Made by a program: the position numbers and the translations under genes. From positions 5,967,001-6,031,000 of the forward strand of contig NZ_CP071839.1 in assembly GCF_017526105.1 (NCBI RefSeq): a stretch of 64,000 nucleotides of DNA, read 5' to 3'. This document shows, piece after piece, positions 37,294-47,310 of this stretch. The stretch's first letter is position 1, and each line of letters begins with the position of its first letter. Source of the stretch: Streptomyces cyanogenus. GTDB taxonomy: Bacteria > Actinomycetota > Actinomycetes > Streptomycetales > Streptomycetaceae. The notes beneath the pieces were generated by a model. That model was not told the origin of the DNA, made no database searches, and saw only the letters and a program-made list of their open reading frames with translations.

Positions 37294-38377
37294 CCGAACT
37301 CTCCAAGACCGGCGCGGCCGTGGGCGAGCCCACGCCCGCCAAGGCGCCCGAGGCCTTCCTGGAGGTCCGCGACCTCAAGGTGCACTTCCCGACCGACGAC
37401 GGCCTGGTCAAGTCCGTCGACGGGCTCAGCTTCTCGCTGGAGAAGGGCAGGACCCTCGCCATCGTCGGCGAGTCCGGCTCCGGCAAGTCGGTGACCTCGC
37501 AGGCCATCATGGGCCTGCACCGGCTCGGCACCCGCGGCAAGAACGTGCGGATGTCCGGCGAGATCTGGCTGGACGGCAAGGAACTGGTCGGCGCCGCCCC
37601 GGACGAGGTGCGCAAGCTCCGCGGCCGCGAGATGGCGATGATCTTCCAGGACCCGCTGTCCGCGATGCACCCGTACTACAAGGTCGGCGACCAGATCGTC
37701 GAGGCGTACCGGGTGCACCACGACGTCAGCAAGAAGGTCGCCCGCGCGCGGGCCATCGAGATGCTCGACCGAGTCGGCATCCCCGAGCCGGCCAAGCGCG
37801 TCGACGGCTACCCGCACGAGTTCTCCGGCGGTATGCGCCAGCGCGCCATGATCGCCATGGCGCTGGTGAACAACCCCGAGCTGCTCATCGCGGACGAGCC
37901 GACCACCGCCCTCGACGTGACCGTCCAGGCGCAGATCCTCGACCTGATCAGGGACCTGCAGAAGGAGTTCGGCTCCGCGGTCATCATGATCACCCACGAC
38001 CTGGGCGTGGTCGCCGAGATCGCCGACGACGTCCTCGTGATGTACGGCGGCCGGTGCGTGGAGCGCGGTCCGGCCGGCGAGGTCTTCGAACAGCCGCAGC
38101 ACCCCTACACCTGGGGCCTGCTCGGCTCGATGCCCCGCATCGACCGCGAGACCTCCGAGCGGCTCATCCCGGTCAAGGGCTCCCCGCCGAGCCTCATCAA
38201 CGTCCCCTCGGGCTGTGCCTTCCACCCGCGCTGCCCGTACGCGGACATCCCCAAGGGGAACGTCACCCGCACGGTGCGCCCCGAGCTGGAGCAGGTGAGC
38301 ACCGGGCACTGGTCCGCCTGTCACCTCTCGACCGAGGACCGCCAGCGGATCTGGACCGAAGAGATTGCGCCGAAGCT

Positions 38378-38381
<4 letters not shown>
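37290..38381 (+). CDS. Oligopeptide/dipeptide ABC transporter ATPase (DppD type)
   Basis: ATPase of 363 residues. Walker [10 protein letters not shown] (about 58-66), signature [15 protein letters not shown] (about 178), Walker [15 protein letters not shown] (about 198) and H-loop ITHDLGVV are intact. The C-terminal oligopeptide-transport domain has a [11 protein letters not shown] motif and a final SACH, but the third cysteine of the usual four-cysteine iron-sulfur set is missing (ADIPKGN follows). Start GTG at 37290 and stop at 38381 both overlap neighbours by 4 nt (GTGA), so the last three genes are tightly coupled. Confidence 0.94.
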
Positions 38382-39862
<1,481 letters not shown>

Positions 39863-39872
39863 CATCCGGGAA

Positions 39873-39909
39873 CGAACGGGAGAGAGCGGTCCCCGCACTC
39901 TCCCGTTCG
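39873..39909 (+). terminator. Terminator of the peptide ABC operon
   Basis: Perfect 12-bp arms 39873-39884 and 39898-39909 (CGAACGGGAGAG and its complement) with a 13-nt loop, 11 nt after the last stop. Confidence 0.85.
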
Positions 39910-39986
39910 GCATATCCGCCAGGGAAACCCGGCCCATGATCCTGGCTTTGTAAGGTTCAGGCGCGCTGACAGGTAAGAATGTCAGG

Positions 39987-40646
39987 GTGCAGCTCCAGCA
40001 ACTCTTCAGTCCCTCCGTCCAGCACACGCTCGATGTCATCGGCATCTTCGTGTTCGCGATCTCCGGCGCCCTGCTGGCCGTACGGAAGAACTTCGACATC
40101 TTCGGCATCGCCGTGCTCGCCGAGGTCACCGCGCTCGGCGGGGGACTCTTCCGCGACCTGGTGATCGGTGCCGTACCCCCGGCCGCTTTCACGGACCTCG
40201 GGTACTTCGTCACCCCGCTGCTCGCCGCGCTCGTCGTGTTCTTCCTGCACCCGCACGTGGAGCGCATCCAGGCGGCGGTGCTGGTCTTCGACGCGGCCGG
40301 CCTCGGCCTGTTCTGCGTCAGCGGTACGACGAAGGCGTACAGCTACGGCCTCGGCCTGACCGCGTCGGCGACGCTGGGGCTGGCCACCGCGGTCGGCGGC
40401 GGCGTGCTGCGGGACGTGCTGGCCAACGAGGTGCCCTCGCTGCTGCGCTGGGACCGTGACCTGTACGCGGTCCCCGCGATCGTCGGCGCCACGATGGTCG
40501 TGCTGTGCGTCCGCTACGACGCGCTCAACCCCTTCACCAGCGGGCTCGCGGCCGTCACGGCCTTCGTGCTGCGCCTGCTCGCGATGCGGTTCCACTGGCG
40601 AGCGCCGCGCGCGTGGAACCGCCGGTCGACGGTGACGGAGGAGTAG
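39987..40646 (+). CDS. TRIC/UPF0126-family membrane channel protein
   Basis: Seven-helix membrane protein of 219 residues made of two inverted repeats, each with the family motif G-G-G-x-x-R-D (GGGLFRD near 51 and GGGVLRD near 132). Prokaryotic TRIC proteins form trimeric monovalent-cation channels; some annotations call the domain a glycine transporter. GTG at 39987; no strong ribosome site apart from CAGG immediately upstream. The last 92 nt overlap the 3' end of the convergent esterase gene, unusually long for two conserved genes. Confidence 0.87.
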   Translation: MQLQQLFSPSVQHTLDVIGIFVFAISGALLAVRKNFDIFGIAVLAEVTALGGGLFRDLVIGAVPPAAFTDLGYFVTPLLAALVVFFLHPHVERIQAAVLVFDAAGLGLFCVSGTTKAYSYGLGLTASATLGLATAVGGGVLRDVLANEVPSLLRWDRDLYAVPAIVGATMVVLCVRYDALNPFTSGLAAVTAFVLRLLAMRFHWRAPRAWNRRSTVTEE

Positions 40647-41805
40647 GGGTCCCGGCGACGGACGCGTCCCGCCCCTTGGCGTGGCTCTGGCCCATCTGCA
40701 GGGTCAGCCAGCGGAAGACGGTGTCCACCTGGGGGCGCCACAGCGCCATGGTGTGCCCGCCCGCGCTGCGCGGCAGGAGCACCACCCGCACGGTGGTCGG
40801 CGCCTTGGCGATGGACTCCAGGGCCATGCCCGCCTGGTAGCCGTCGCCGGACTGGCCGGAGAGGTACAGCGCGACCCGGGGCGGTACGGCCGCCTTCCGC
40901 AGCAGCAGGTAAGGGTTGTTCGCGGCGCGCAGCGCGGGGGACTGGGCGGCGAGGGAGTCGCGTTCGCCGATGGGGTCGTTGTAGCCGGACATGCTCACCG
41001 CGGCCCGGTACCGGTCGGGGTGGGCCACGGCCAGCTTGACCGCGCAGTGCGCGCCCGCCGAGTACCCGGCCACCGCCCAGCCCCGGGGCGCCGGCTGGGC
41101 CCGGAAGTTGTCCGTGACCATCTTCGGCACGTCGATGCTGAGCCAGGTGTCGGCGTTGACCTGGCCCGGGATGTTGGCGCAGCCGGTGTCCACGCCGGCC
41201 AGCAGGTTGGTGCGCGGGGCGACCAGGATGAACGGCGCCACCTGACCGCTGCGCATCAGCGGCAGCAGCTGCTCGTGGGCCTTCATCGCGCCGAACCAGG
41301 CCTTGGCGGAACCGGGGTAGCCCGGCAGCAGCTCCACCACCGGGAACCTGGTGTGGCGGTAGGCCGGTTCGCCGTACTGCGGCGGCAGCCAGACGTAGAC
41401 CTCGGCGTTCACACCGGAGACCCGCCCCTTGAGCTGGGTGACCCGCACCCCGCCGGCCGCGTTCATGCCGGGCCCGTGGGCGGCCGTGAAGGTTTGTCTC
41501 ACCTTGGGCAACCGCTTCACCGAGATACCGCCGGTGCCGTCCCGGCCGAGGTCGGCGGCCTGCTGGACGTGGTCACCGGTGCCGAGCAGGTCGGCCCAGT
41601 TGTCGTACAGGTTGTTCTGGTTGTTGACCAGCACGAAGACCAGCGTGACGGCCGTGCCCTGGGCGAAGAGCAGCATCAGCACCCGGGCCGCGGCGCGCAG
41701 CGGCCTGGGTCCGCGCATCCGCGACCACAGGACGAGCGGCAGTACCAGGGCGACCACGGACAGCACGACGGTCAGGTAGAGGAACGGGGTCCCGGTGAGG
41801 CTCAT
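40555..41805 (-). CDS. Membrane-anchored alpha/beta-hydrolase, esterase family (antigen 85/mycolyltransferase-like fold)
   Basis: 416 residues: two or three N-terminal membrane helices (about 5-60), an extracytoplasmic linker, then an esterase-D/antigen-85-like hydrolase. The nucleophile is the Ser in AVAGYSAGAH (about residue 240) and the histidine lies in RSAGGHTMALW (about 355). Mycolic acids are absent from Streptomyces, so it is more likely an esterase or acyltransferase for other cell-envelope compounds. ATG at 41805 with GAGGAC just before it. The last 30 residues (Ser/Thr/Ala/Arg-rich) are encoded by the strand opposite the TRIC gene end and are probably a loose tail. Confidence 0.83.
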   Translation of the reverse strand: MSLTGTPFLYLTVVLSVVALVLPLVLWSRMRGPRPLRAAARVLMLLFAQGTAVTLVFVLVNNQNNLYDNWADLLGTGDHVQQAADLGRDGTGGISVKRLPKVRQTFTAAHGPGMNAAGGVRVTQLKGRVSGVNAEVYVWLPPQYGEPAYRHTRFPVVELLPGYPGSAKAWFGAMKAHEQLLPLMRSGQVAPFILVAPRTNLLAGVDTGCANIPGQVNADTWLSIDVPKMVTDNFRAQPAPRGWAVAGYSAGAHCAVKLAVAHPDRYRAAVSMSGYNDPIGERDSLAAQSPALRAANNPYLLLRKAAVPPRVALYLSGQSGDGYQAGMALESIAKAPTTVRVVLLPRSAGGHTMALWRPQVDTVFRWLTLQMGQSHAKGRDASVAGTPTPPSPSTGGSTRAALASGTASRAGAARRP

Positions 41806-41947
41806 GTCCTCATAGAGGGAGATCGGCGGCCCGGGGTTGTGGACGTGTCTGGGCACTTACCGAGAAATTGCCGGAACCTCACCCTGGGGCTGGATCACGT
41901 CACCGGGCGTCACGCCAAAAAAGCTACCGCTTAGTAGTTTCCTGCTG

Positions 41948-41953
41948 TACGGT
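41948..41953 (+). promoter_or_regulatory. -10 box TACGGT for a leaderless thioesterase mRNA
   Basis: TACGGT ends 6 nt before the ATG at 41960, with no ribosome site. A CTAC...GTAG imperfect palindrome lies just upstream (41924-41937). Confidence 0.5.
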
Positions 41954-41959
41954 TCATCC

Positions 41960-42820
41960 ATGCCAGAAGCAGCTTCCGTCCCCGCCGTACGGGCCCTGAC
42001 AGGTGACAGCGAGTTCGACCGCGACACCGCGGTCACCCGGCGCGAGCCCGGCGTCTACGACATCGACCTCTCGGCCGGCTGGACCATCATCAGCGCCGTC
42101 AACGGCGGCTACCTGCTGGCCGTGCTCGGCCGGGCCCTCGCGGACACCCTCCCGCACCCGGACCCGTTCACCATCTCCGCGCACTACCTGACCGCCTCCC
42201 AGCCGGGCCCCGCGGTCGTGCGCACCGAGACCGTGCGCACCGGCCGGACCCTCTCCACCGGGCAGGCCTCACTCCTCCAGTACGACGACGAGGGCAACGA
42301 GGTCGAACGCATCCGCGTCCTCGCCTCCTACGGCGACCTCGGCACCCTGCCCGACGACGTCCGTACGACGGCCGTCCCGCCCGCGATCCCGCCGATGGAG
42401 GAGTGCTTCGGCCCCGAGGACGGGCCCGCCCCGGTCGAGGGCAGCTCCGCCATCACCGACCGGCTGATGCTCAAGCTGGACCCCGCCACCCTCGGCTGGG
42501 CGCTCGGCGCGCCCTCCGGCAAGGGCGAGATGCGCGCCTGGTTCGGGCTCGCCGACGGCCGCGACCCCGACCCGCTCTCGCTGCTCCTCGCCGTGGACGC
42601 GCTCCCGCCCACCGCCTTCGAACTCGGCCTCAAGGGCTGGGTGCCGACCGTGGAACTCACCGTCCACGTCCGCCACCGCCCGGCCCCCGGCCCGCTGCGG
42701 GTGTCGATCACCACCCGCAACCTGGCCGGCGGCTTCCTGGAGGAGGACGCCGAGGTGTGGGACAGCGCGGACCGCCTGGTCGCCCAGTCCCGCCAGCTCG
42801 CCCGGGTCAGGCTCGGCTGA
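41960..42820 (+). CDS. Acyl-CoA thioesterase family protein (double hot dog)
   Basis: 286 residues with two hot-dog halves (about 25-120 and 150-285), the arrangement of TesB-like thioesterases that release free acids from acyl-CoA. Recognisable segments are WTIISAVNGGYLLAVLGRAL and FTISAHYLTASQPGP in the first half and GWVPTVELTVHVRHRP in the second. The ATG at 41960 fits a leaderless transcript. The stop lies 14 nt inside the convergent DinB-like gene. Natural acyl group unknown. Confidence 0.85.
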   Translation: MPEAASVPAVRALTGDSEFDRDTAVTRREPGVYDIDLSAGWTIISAVNGGYLLAVLGRALADTLPHPDPFTISAHYLTASQPGPAVVRTETVRTGRTLSTGQASLLQYDDEGNEVERIRVLASYGDLGTLPDDVRTTAVPPAIPPMEECFGPEDGPAPVEGSSAITDRLMLKLDPATLGWALGAPSGKGEMRAWFGLADGRDPDPLSLLLAVDALPPTAFELGLKGWVPTVELTVHVRHRPAPGPLRVSITTRNLAGGFLEEDAEVWDSADRLVAQSRQLARVRLG

Positions 42821-43406
42821 GCGGCTCGCGCCCCAGCCAGGCCGCCAGCCGCTCGTAGGCACCGGCTCCCTCCGGCGCCTCACGGCGGGCGTCGAAGGGC
42901 GTCTCCGCGTCGCGGGGGCGGCTGTCCGGCAGCACCGCGCGGGCCGTGGCGAGCGCGAACTCGGCCAGCTCCGGGTCGAGTTCGCGCCCGGCGTCGATCG
43001 CCTCGGCCAGGTCCCAGGTGTGCGTGACGATCTCCATGACGTAACCGGAGAGTGCCGCGTGGCCGGGGACCTCGCCCCAGGGCACCCGCACCGGGGTCAC
43101 CATCCGCTCGTCGCTCTCCCAGGCCTTCAGGACCCGGACCCGCACCTCGTCGTAGGCCGCGGCCCAGCCGTCGTCCTCGACGCCGTCGGCGGACGGGTGC
43201 ACGGCGAGCCCGTCACCGCCCTCGCCCACCACCGCGATCCGCCGGGTGCCGCCGACGATGTGGCTCAGCAGGCCCCGGACGTCGAACTCGGAACAGGGTG
43301 TCGGCCGGGTCAGGTCTTCGGGGCGCACGGTCTTGATCAGGGCGGCCGCCTGCTCGGTGGCGCGGACGTACACGGGGCGCGGATCGATGAACTCGGTGCT
43401 GGTCAT
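42807..43406 (-). CDS. TIGR03086-type DinB/mycothiol-maleylpyruvate-isomerase-like metal-binding protein
   Basis: 199 residues with a four-helix DinB-like fold. Metal-ligand histidines are in LLSHIVGGTRR (about 47) and EIVTHTWDLAEAI (about 127-135), the pattern of the actinobacterial TIGR03086 family related to mycothiol-dependent enzymes. ATG at 43406 with GGGAG upstream. It diverges from a WYL regulator, and a palindrome lies between them, so it is the likely target of that regulator. Overlaps the thioesterase 3' end by 14 nt. Reaction unknown. Confidence 0.85.
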   Translation of the reverse strand: MTSTEFIDPRPVYVRATEQAAALIKTVRPEDLTRPTPCSEFDVRGLLSHIVGGTRRIAVVGEGGDGLAVHPSADGVEDDGWAAAYDEVRVRVLKAWESDERMVTPVRVPWGEVPGHAALSGYVMEIVTHTWDLAEAIDAGRELDPELAEFALATARAVLPDSRPRDAETPFDARREAPEGAGAYERLAAWLGREPLSRA

Positions 43407-43450
43407 GGTGTGTCTCTCCCTTGGTCGGTGAGACCAGGATGGCCGGATAA

Positions 43451-43469
43451 CCTGACAACCGGCGTCAGG
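43451..43469. promoter_or_regulatory. Candidate operator (CCTGAC, 7 nt, GTCAGG) of the WYL regulator
   Basis: Perfect 6-bp inverted repeat with a 7-bp spacer, centred between the divergent DinB-like and WYL genes and overlapping a TAACCT -10 candidate (43447-43452). Position and symmetry fit autoregulation plus control of the neighbour. Confidence 0.6.
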
Positions 43470-43507
43470 ATTTGGAACGCCCTGCGCAAGGGCGGGATCC
43501 TGGCACG

Positions 43508-44491
43508 GTGAAGTCCGACCGGCTGCTGTCGATCCTGCTGCTCCTCCAGACCCGGGGCCGCGTCCCCGCGCCCGAACTCGCCGACCGGCTGGAGGTGTCG
43601 GTCCGGACCATCTACCGGGACGTCGAGGCGCTGTCCGCCGCCGGAGTCCCGGTGTACACCGAGCGCGGCCGGCACGGCGGCATCGAACTCCTCCCCGGCT
43701 TCCGCACCGACGTCACGGGGCTGACCGCCGACGAGTCCCGGGCCCTGTTCGTCCTGGCCGCGCAGGGCGCCCATGCCGCACTCGGCCTCGACGCGGCCCT
43801 CGGCTCGGCCCTGCGCAAGGTGATGGCCGCGCTGCCGGCGCCGCACCGGCCCGCCGCCGAGGTGACCAGCCGCCGGGTCATCGTCGACGCCACCCGCTGG
43901 ATGAGCGGCCCGCGACAGTCCGTCGACCTGGACGTGCTCCAGGACGCGGTGTTCTCCGACCGCCGCCTGAGGCTGCGCTACCGGCACAGCGGCGAGCGCG
44001 AGCCGCGGACGTACACCGTGGATCCCTACGGCCTCGTCGCCAAGGCCGGGGTCTGGTACCTGGTCGCCGACCGGCGTGGCCGGCCCCGGCTGTTCCGCGC
44101 GGACCGGGTGCACTCCGCCCGGCTGCTGGACGACCCCGTACGGCGCCGGCCCGGGGTGGAACTCGCGGACGTCTGGGAGAAGTTGCGCCGGCAGGTGGAG
44201 GAGCGGGAGAAGGAGGTCGAGGTCACCGTGCGGGTACGCCGTGAACTGCTCGACATGTTCCGGCGCATGGCCGCCGCGCAGCTGACGGCTGCGCCCGAGG
44301 ACGGCGGCGACAGCGCGTGGGTCACCGCGCGACTGGCCTACCCGACGCTGCGCGCCGTACGCCAACTCCTCGCGTTCTCCGACCGGGTGGAGGTCCTGGA
44401 CCCGCCCGAGGCCCGCGCCGAACTGCTCGCCGGGGCCCGCTCCGTCGCGGCCCTGTACGGGAACGGAGACGCGGACCCGGCCGCCGGCTGA
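43508..44491 (+). CDS. WYL-domain transcriptional regulator (YafY/DeoR-type HTH)
   Basis: 327 residues. N-terminal helix-turn-helix (about 1-60: RLLSILLLLQTRGRVPAPEL, then SVRTIYRDVEALSAAGVP), linker, WYL domain (about 140-215: LRYRHSGEREPRTYTVDPYG, GVWYLVADRRG, FRADRV) and WCX C-terminal domain. The WYL core reads W-Y-L in GVWYLVA. GTG at 43508 as first residue of KSDRLLSIL. Such regulators are usually divergent from a small enzyme they control, as here with the DinB-like gene; the palindrome at 43451 is the candidate site. The ligand is unknown. Confidence 0.9.
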   Translation: MKSDRLLSILLLLQTRGRVPAPELADRLEVSVRTIYRDVEALSAAGVPVYTERGRHGGIELLPGFRTDVTGLTADESRALFVLAAQGAHAALGLDAALGSALRKVMAALPAPHRPAAEVTSRRVIVDATRWMSGPRQSVDLDVLQDAVFSDRRLRLRYRHSGEREPRTYTVDPYGLVAKAGVWYLVADRRGRPRLFRADRVHSARLLDDPVRRRPGVELADVWEKLRRQVEEREKEVEVTVRVRRELLDMFRRMAAAQLTAAPEDGGDSAWVTARLAYPTLRAVRQLLAFSDRVEVLDPPEARAELLAGARSVAALYGNGDADPAAG

Positions 44492-44612
44492 GACCGCGGG
44501 CGGACCCGGCCGACGGCCGGCGCCGCGGGCGGGGACGGGCGGGGGCTCGGGGCGCGCTCTGGCCGGTCGACGGGGCGGGGACGGGGCAGCGGCCCGGCAG
44601 GGCCGGCCGGCG

Positions 44613-45239
44613 TCAGTCCAGCCAGTGGCTGCGGCCGATGCTGATGAGCCGCAGCTGGCGGGTGGCGAGCTGCGTCACCCGTTCCCGCTCCTCCGCCGGG
44701 GCCTCCAGCGCCTCCAGGAACAGGGAGGCGGTGATGAGCATCTGGTCGACGTAGAGGTGCGCGAGCATCAGCAGGTCGTCGTCGCTCCAGCCCGCCGCCT
44801 CCGGGTCCTTGGCCAGCTCGGCCTTCACCTCCTCGGCGAACCGGACCAGTTGGGCCCGGATGGCCTCGCGCACCGGCTGCACCCCGCCGTGCCGCTCCCT
44901 GGCGATGAAACGGACGTGCGCGGGGTACGCGTCCACGTGACGGGCGATCAGCTCGACGGCGCGGGTGATGCGCTCCTCGCTGTCGCCCGTGGTGGACACC
45001 GTCGTCCGCACCATCGGGTGCAGGCTGCCCAGCGCCTCGTCGACCAGGGCCACACCGAGGTCGGCGGTCGAGCGGAAGTGCCGGTAGAAGGCGGTCGGGG
45101 CGACTCCGACGGCCCGGGTGACCTCGCGCAGGCCCAGGCTGCTCAAGCTCTGCTCCTCCAGCAGGGCGAGCGCCGCGTCGAGGAACGCCTGCCGGGTCTT
45201 CTGCTTCTGGGCCTGCCGGATGCCGAGGGTGTGACTCAT
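44613..45239 (-). CDS. TetR-family regulator (FabR-like)
   Basis: 208 residues: N-terminal helix-turn-helix (about 10-58, LREVTRAVGVAPTAFYRHFR) and a ligand-binding helical domain. The DNA-binding part is close to the FabR group, which senses acyl chains in other bacteria, but the ligand here is unknown. It diverges from two small membrane-protein genes. Three copies of ACAACTGTT lie in the 145-bp gap and are candidate operators. The 120-nt gap to the convergent WYL gene contains only a GC-rich stretch with a repeated GCGGACCCGGCCG. Confidence 0.88.
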   Translation of the reverse strand: MSHTLGIRQAQKQKTRQAFLDAALALLEEQSLSSLGLREVTRAVGVAPTAFYRHFRSTADLGVALVDEALGSLHPMVRTTVSTTGDSEERITRAVELIARHVDAYPAHVRFIARERHGGVQPVREAIRAQLVRFAEEVKAELAKDPEAAGWSDDDLLMLAHLYVDQMLITASLFLEALEAPAEERERVTQLATRQLRLISIGRSHWLD

Positions 45240-45250
45240 GTCATCCAGTT

Positions 45251-45331
45251 AACAACTGTTCTCTGGAATTGAAAAGCCGGGAGGAGCGCTAGACTCGAAG
45301 TCAGTGAACAACTGTTACTACAACTGTTCAC
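45251..45331. promoter_or_regulatory. Candidate TetR operators (three ACAACTGTT copies) and promoter
   Basis: AACAACTGTT occurs at 45251-45260 and 45307-45316, and ACAACTGTT at 45320-45328. The last two form part of a larger inverted repeat with arms GTGAACA (45304-45310) and TGTTCAC (45325-45331). A promoter TTGAAA (45269) to TAGACT (45290) lies between the sites, with the start of transcription predicted at the larger repeat; binding there would block the plus-strand genes. Confidence 0.6.
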
Positions 45332-45384
45332 CGAAGCTTCACACCGGCTCAACACGAGGCATACCGGAGGGGGGATTCCATCCC

Positions 45385-45552
45385 ATGCTGTTCCTCGTCG
45401 CCGCGCTCATGCTGCTCGGAGTCGTGCTGGGCACCGTCGCCCACGCACCGCTGACCGTCACCGCCGCACTGGCCGCCCTCATCGCCGTCTGGCTCGGCGT
45501 GTTCGCGATCCGCGAGCGCCACGGGCGCCGCCGCCACACCTCGGCCAACTGA
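45385..45552 (+). CDS. Small membrane protein (55 residues)
   Basis: 55 residues from the ATG at 45385, which has GGAGGGGGG upstream. Two hydrophobic segments (MLFLVAALMLLGVVLGTVA and TVTAALAALIAVWLGVFAI) are followed by a basic tail RERHGRRRHTS, so both ends are probably cytosolic. No known domain. It lies 31 nt before another small membrane-protein gene, and both are divergent from the TetR gene with its operator repeats, so the pair is probably a TetR-controlled unit. Confidence 0.7.
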   Translation: MLFLVAALMLLGVVLGTVAHAPLTVTAALAALIAVWLGVFAIRERHGRRRHTSAN

Positions 45553-45583
45553 CCCCTGGAAAGGACCCCCGGAGCTGAGCGCC

Positions 45584-45862
45584 ATGCATCTCACCGCACC
45601 GGCCACCGGCCGCACCGACACCCGCCCGCGCACCCGCGACGCCGACGGCATGGCCGTCGCGTCCTTCATCCTGGGCCTCCTCGGCCTGCTCGTCCTCAAC
45701 CTCTTCCTCGGCCCGATCGCCATCGTCCTGGCCCTGGTCGCCCTCTGGCGCGGCACCACCCGCCGCGGCCGTGCCTACCTGGGCCTCGCCCTCGGCCTCG
45801 CCGACCTGGCGGTCCTGGTGGCAACGATGGAAATCTCCGGGACGGTGTCCTGGAGCCTGTGA
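45584..45862 (+). CDS. DUF4190-type small membrane protein
   Basis: 92 residues: a Thr/Arg/Asp-rich cytosolic start, then DGMAVASFILGLLGLLV and two or three hydrophobic segments ending in LGLADLAVLVATMEISG. The A-x-x-S-x-x-L-G-x-x-x-x-x-x-x pattern is typical of DUF4190 proteins, whose function is unknown. Second gene of the putative TetR-controlled pair. Confidence 0.72.
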   Translation: MHLTAPATGRTDTRPRTRDADGMAVASFILGLLGLLVLNLFLGPIAIVLALVALWRGTTRRGRAYLGLALGLADLAVLVATMEISGTVSWSL

Positions 45863-46013
45863 TCGGCGGCCGAGCCCCGAGGACGACGGGGCGGCCGCCG
45901 CACGCGCACGGCCGGCAACGCCGGTACGCCGCCACCGAGCCGGGCACAGCCGACGCGACGCGCCCGGACCCGACGGCACCCGCCGGCGGCTGAAGCCGAC
46001 TGCACGGGAGCCG

Positions 46014-46019
46014 TAGAAT
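46014..46019 (+). promoter_or_regulatory. -10 box TAGAAT of the cysteine desulfurase gene
   Basis: TAGAAT ends 10 nt before the ATG at 46030, which implies a leader of only a few nucleotides and leaderless-type initiation. Confidence 0.55.
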
Positions 46020-46029
46020 CGGCCTCACC

Positions 46030-47199
46030 ATGGCATACCTCGACCACGCCGCGACCACCCCCATGCTCCCGGAGGCGGCAGAGGCGCTCACCGCCCAGCT
46101 GAGCATCACGGGCAACGCCTCCTCCCTCCACGCATCCGGCCGGCAGGCCCGTCGTACGGTCGAGGAATCGCGCGAGATCCTCGCCGAAGCGCTCGGCGCC
46201 CGCCCCAGCGAGGTCGTCTTCACCTCGGGCGGCACCGAGGCCGACAACCTGGCCGTCAAGGGCCTGTACTGGTCCCGCGTCGCCGCCGACCCGGCCCGCA
46301 CCCGCGTCCTGGCCAGCCCCGTCGAGCACCACGCCGTCCTGGACGCCGTGCACTGGCTCGGCGAGCACGAGGGCGCCACCGTCGAGTACCTCCCCGTCGA
46401 CTCCTACGGCCGCGTCCACCCCGAGGCGCTGCGCGAGGCCATCGCCCGCAACCCCGACGACGTCGCCCTGGCCACCGTGATGTGGGCCAACAACGAGATC
46501 GGCACGGTCATGCCGGTCCGCGAACTCGCCGACGTCGCAGGTGAGTTCGGCGTCCCTCTGCACGCCGACGCGGTCCAGGCCTTCGGTCAGGTCCCGGTCG
46601 GCTTCGAGTCCTCGGGCCTCGCCGCGATGACCGTGTCCGGCCACAAGATCGGCGGCCCGTACGGCATCGGCGCGCTGATCCTCGGCCGCGAGCACACCCC
46701 CGTACCCGTCCTGCACGGCGGCGGTCAGGAGCGGCACGTCCGCTCCGGAACGCTCGACGTCCCGGCCGTCGCCTCCTTCGCCGTCGCCGGCCGGCTCGCC
46801 GCCGAGCAGCGCGCGTGGTTCGCCCGGGAGATCGGCGCCCTGCGCGACCAGCTGATCGACGCCGTGCGCAGCGCCGTACCGGACGCGATCCTCGGCGGCG
46901 ACCCGGCGCCCGAGGGCCGGCTCCCGGCCAATGCGCACTTCACCTTCCCCGGCTGCGAGGGCGACTCCCTGCTGCTCCTGCTGGACGCCCAGGGCATCGA
47001 GTGCTCCACCGGCTCCGCCTGCACCGCGGGCGTCGCCCAGCCCAGCCACGTCCTCCTCGCCACCGGCAGCGACCCGGACCTGGCCCGCGGCACCCTGCGC
47101 TTCTCCCTCGGCCACACCTCCACCGAGGCGGACGTCGAGGCCGTCGCGAAGGCGATCGGCCCGGCGGTGGAGCGCGCCCGGGCGGCCGGGCTCACCTAG
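46030..47199 (+). CDS. Cysteine desulfurase (NifS/IscS type)
   Basis: PLP enzyme of 389 residues that takes sulfur from cysteine as a persulfide. PLP lysine K206 in [11 protein letters not shown] and catalytic Cys331 in the loop STGSACTAG are present; the N-terminus YLDHAATTP is diagnostic. In actinobacteria this type precedes mnmA and supplies sulfur for tRNA 2-thiouridine, so it is probably the sulfur donor of the mnmA product encoded 0.9 kb downstream. Here an amidase gene on the opposite strand lies between the two. A classical isc/suf set is not in the window. Confidence 0.93.
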   Translation: MAYLDHAATTPMLPEAAEALTAQLSITGNASSLHASGRQARRTVEESREILAEALGARPSEVVFTSGGTEADNLAVKGLYWSRVAADPARTRVLASPVEHHAVLDAVHWLGEHEGATVEYLPVDSYGRVHPEALREAIARNPDDVALATVMWANNEIGTVMPVRELADVAGEFGVPLHADAVQAFGQVPVGFESSGLAAMTVSGHKIGGPYGIGALILGREHTPVPVLHGGGQERHVRSGTLDVPAVASFAVAGRLAAEQRAWFAREIGALRDQLIDAVRSAVPDAILGGDPAPEGRLPANAHFTFPGCEGDSLLLLLDAQGIECSTGSACTAGVAQPSHVLLATGSDPDLARGTLRFSLGHTSTEADVEAVAKAIGPAVERARAAGLT

Positions 47200-47310
47200 G
47201 GCGTCCCGCCGCCCCCCGGGGCTTTTCGTCTCCGCCTCGGGCCTTCCGTCCGGATCATGCCGGGCGCGCGGACCCCGGCCCCCGATCCGGCCTGGTCCGC
47301 ACGAACGGCC

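Noticed and set aside
40555-41805. Calling the esterase a mycolyltransferase
   Set aside because: The fold is similar but the surrounding genes show no mycolic-acid pathway and the window looks like Streptomyces, which lacks mycolates.
44470-44612. Repeated GCGGACCCGGCCG between the WYL and TetR genes
   Set aside because: Two imperfect copies in very GC-rich DNA, one inside the coding end; no convincing stem for a terminator.
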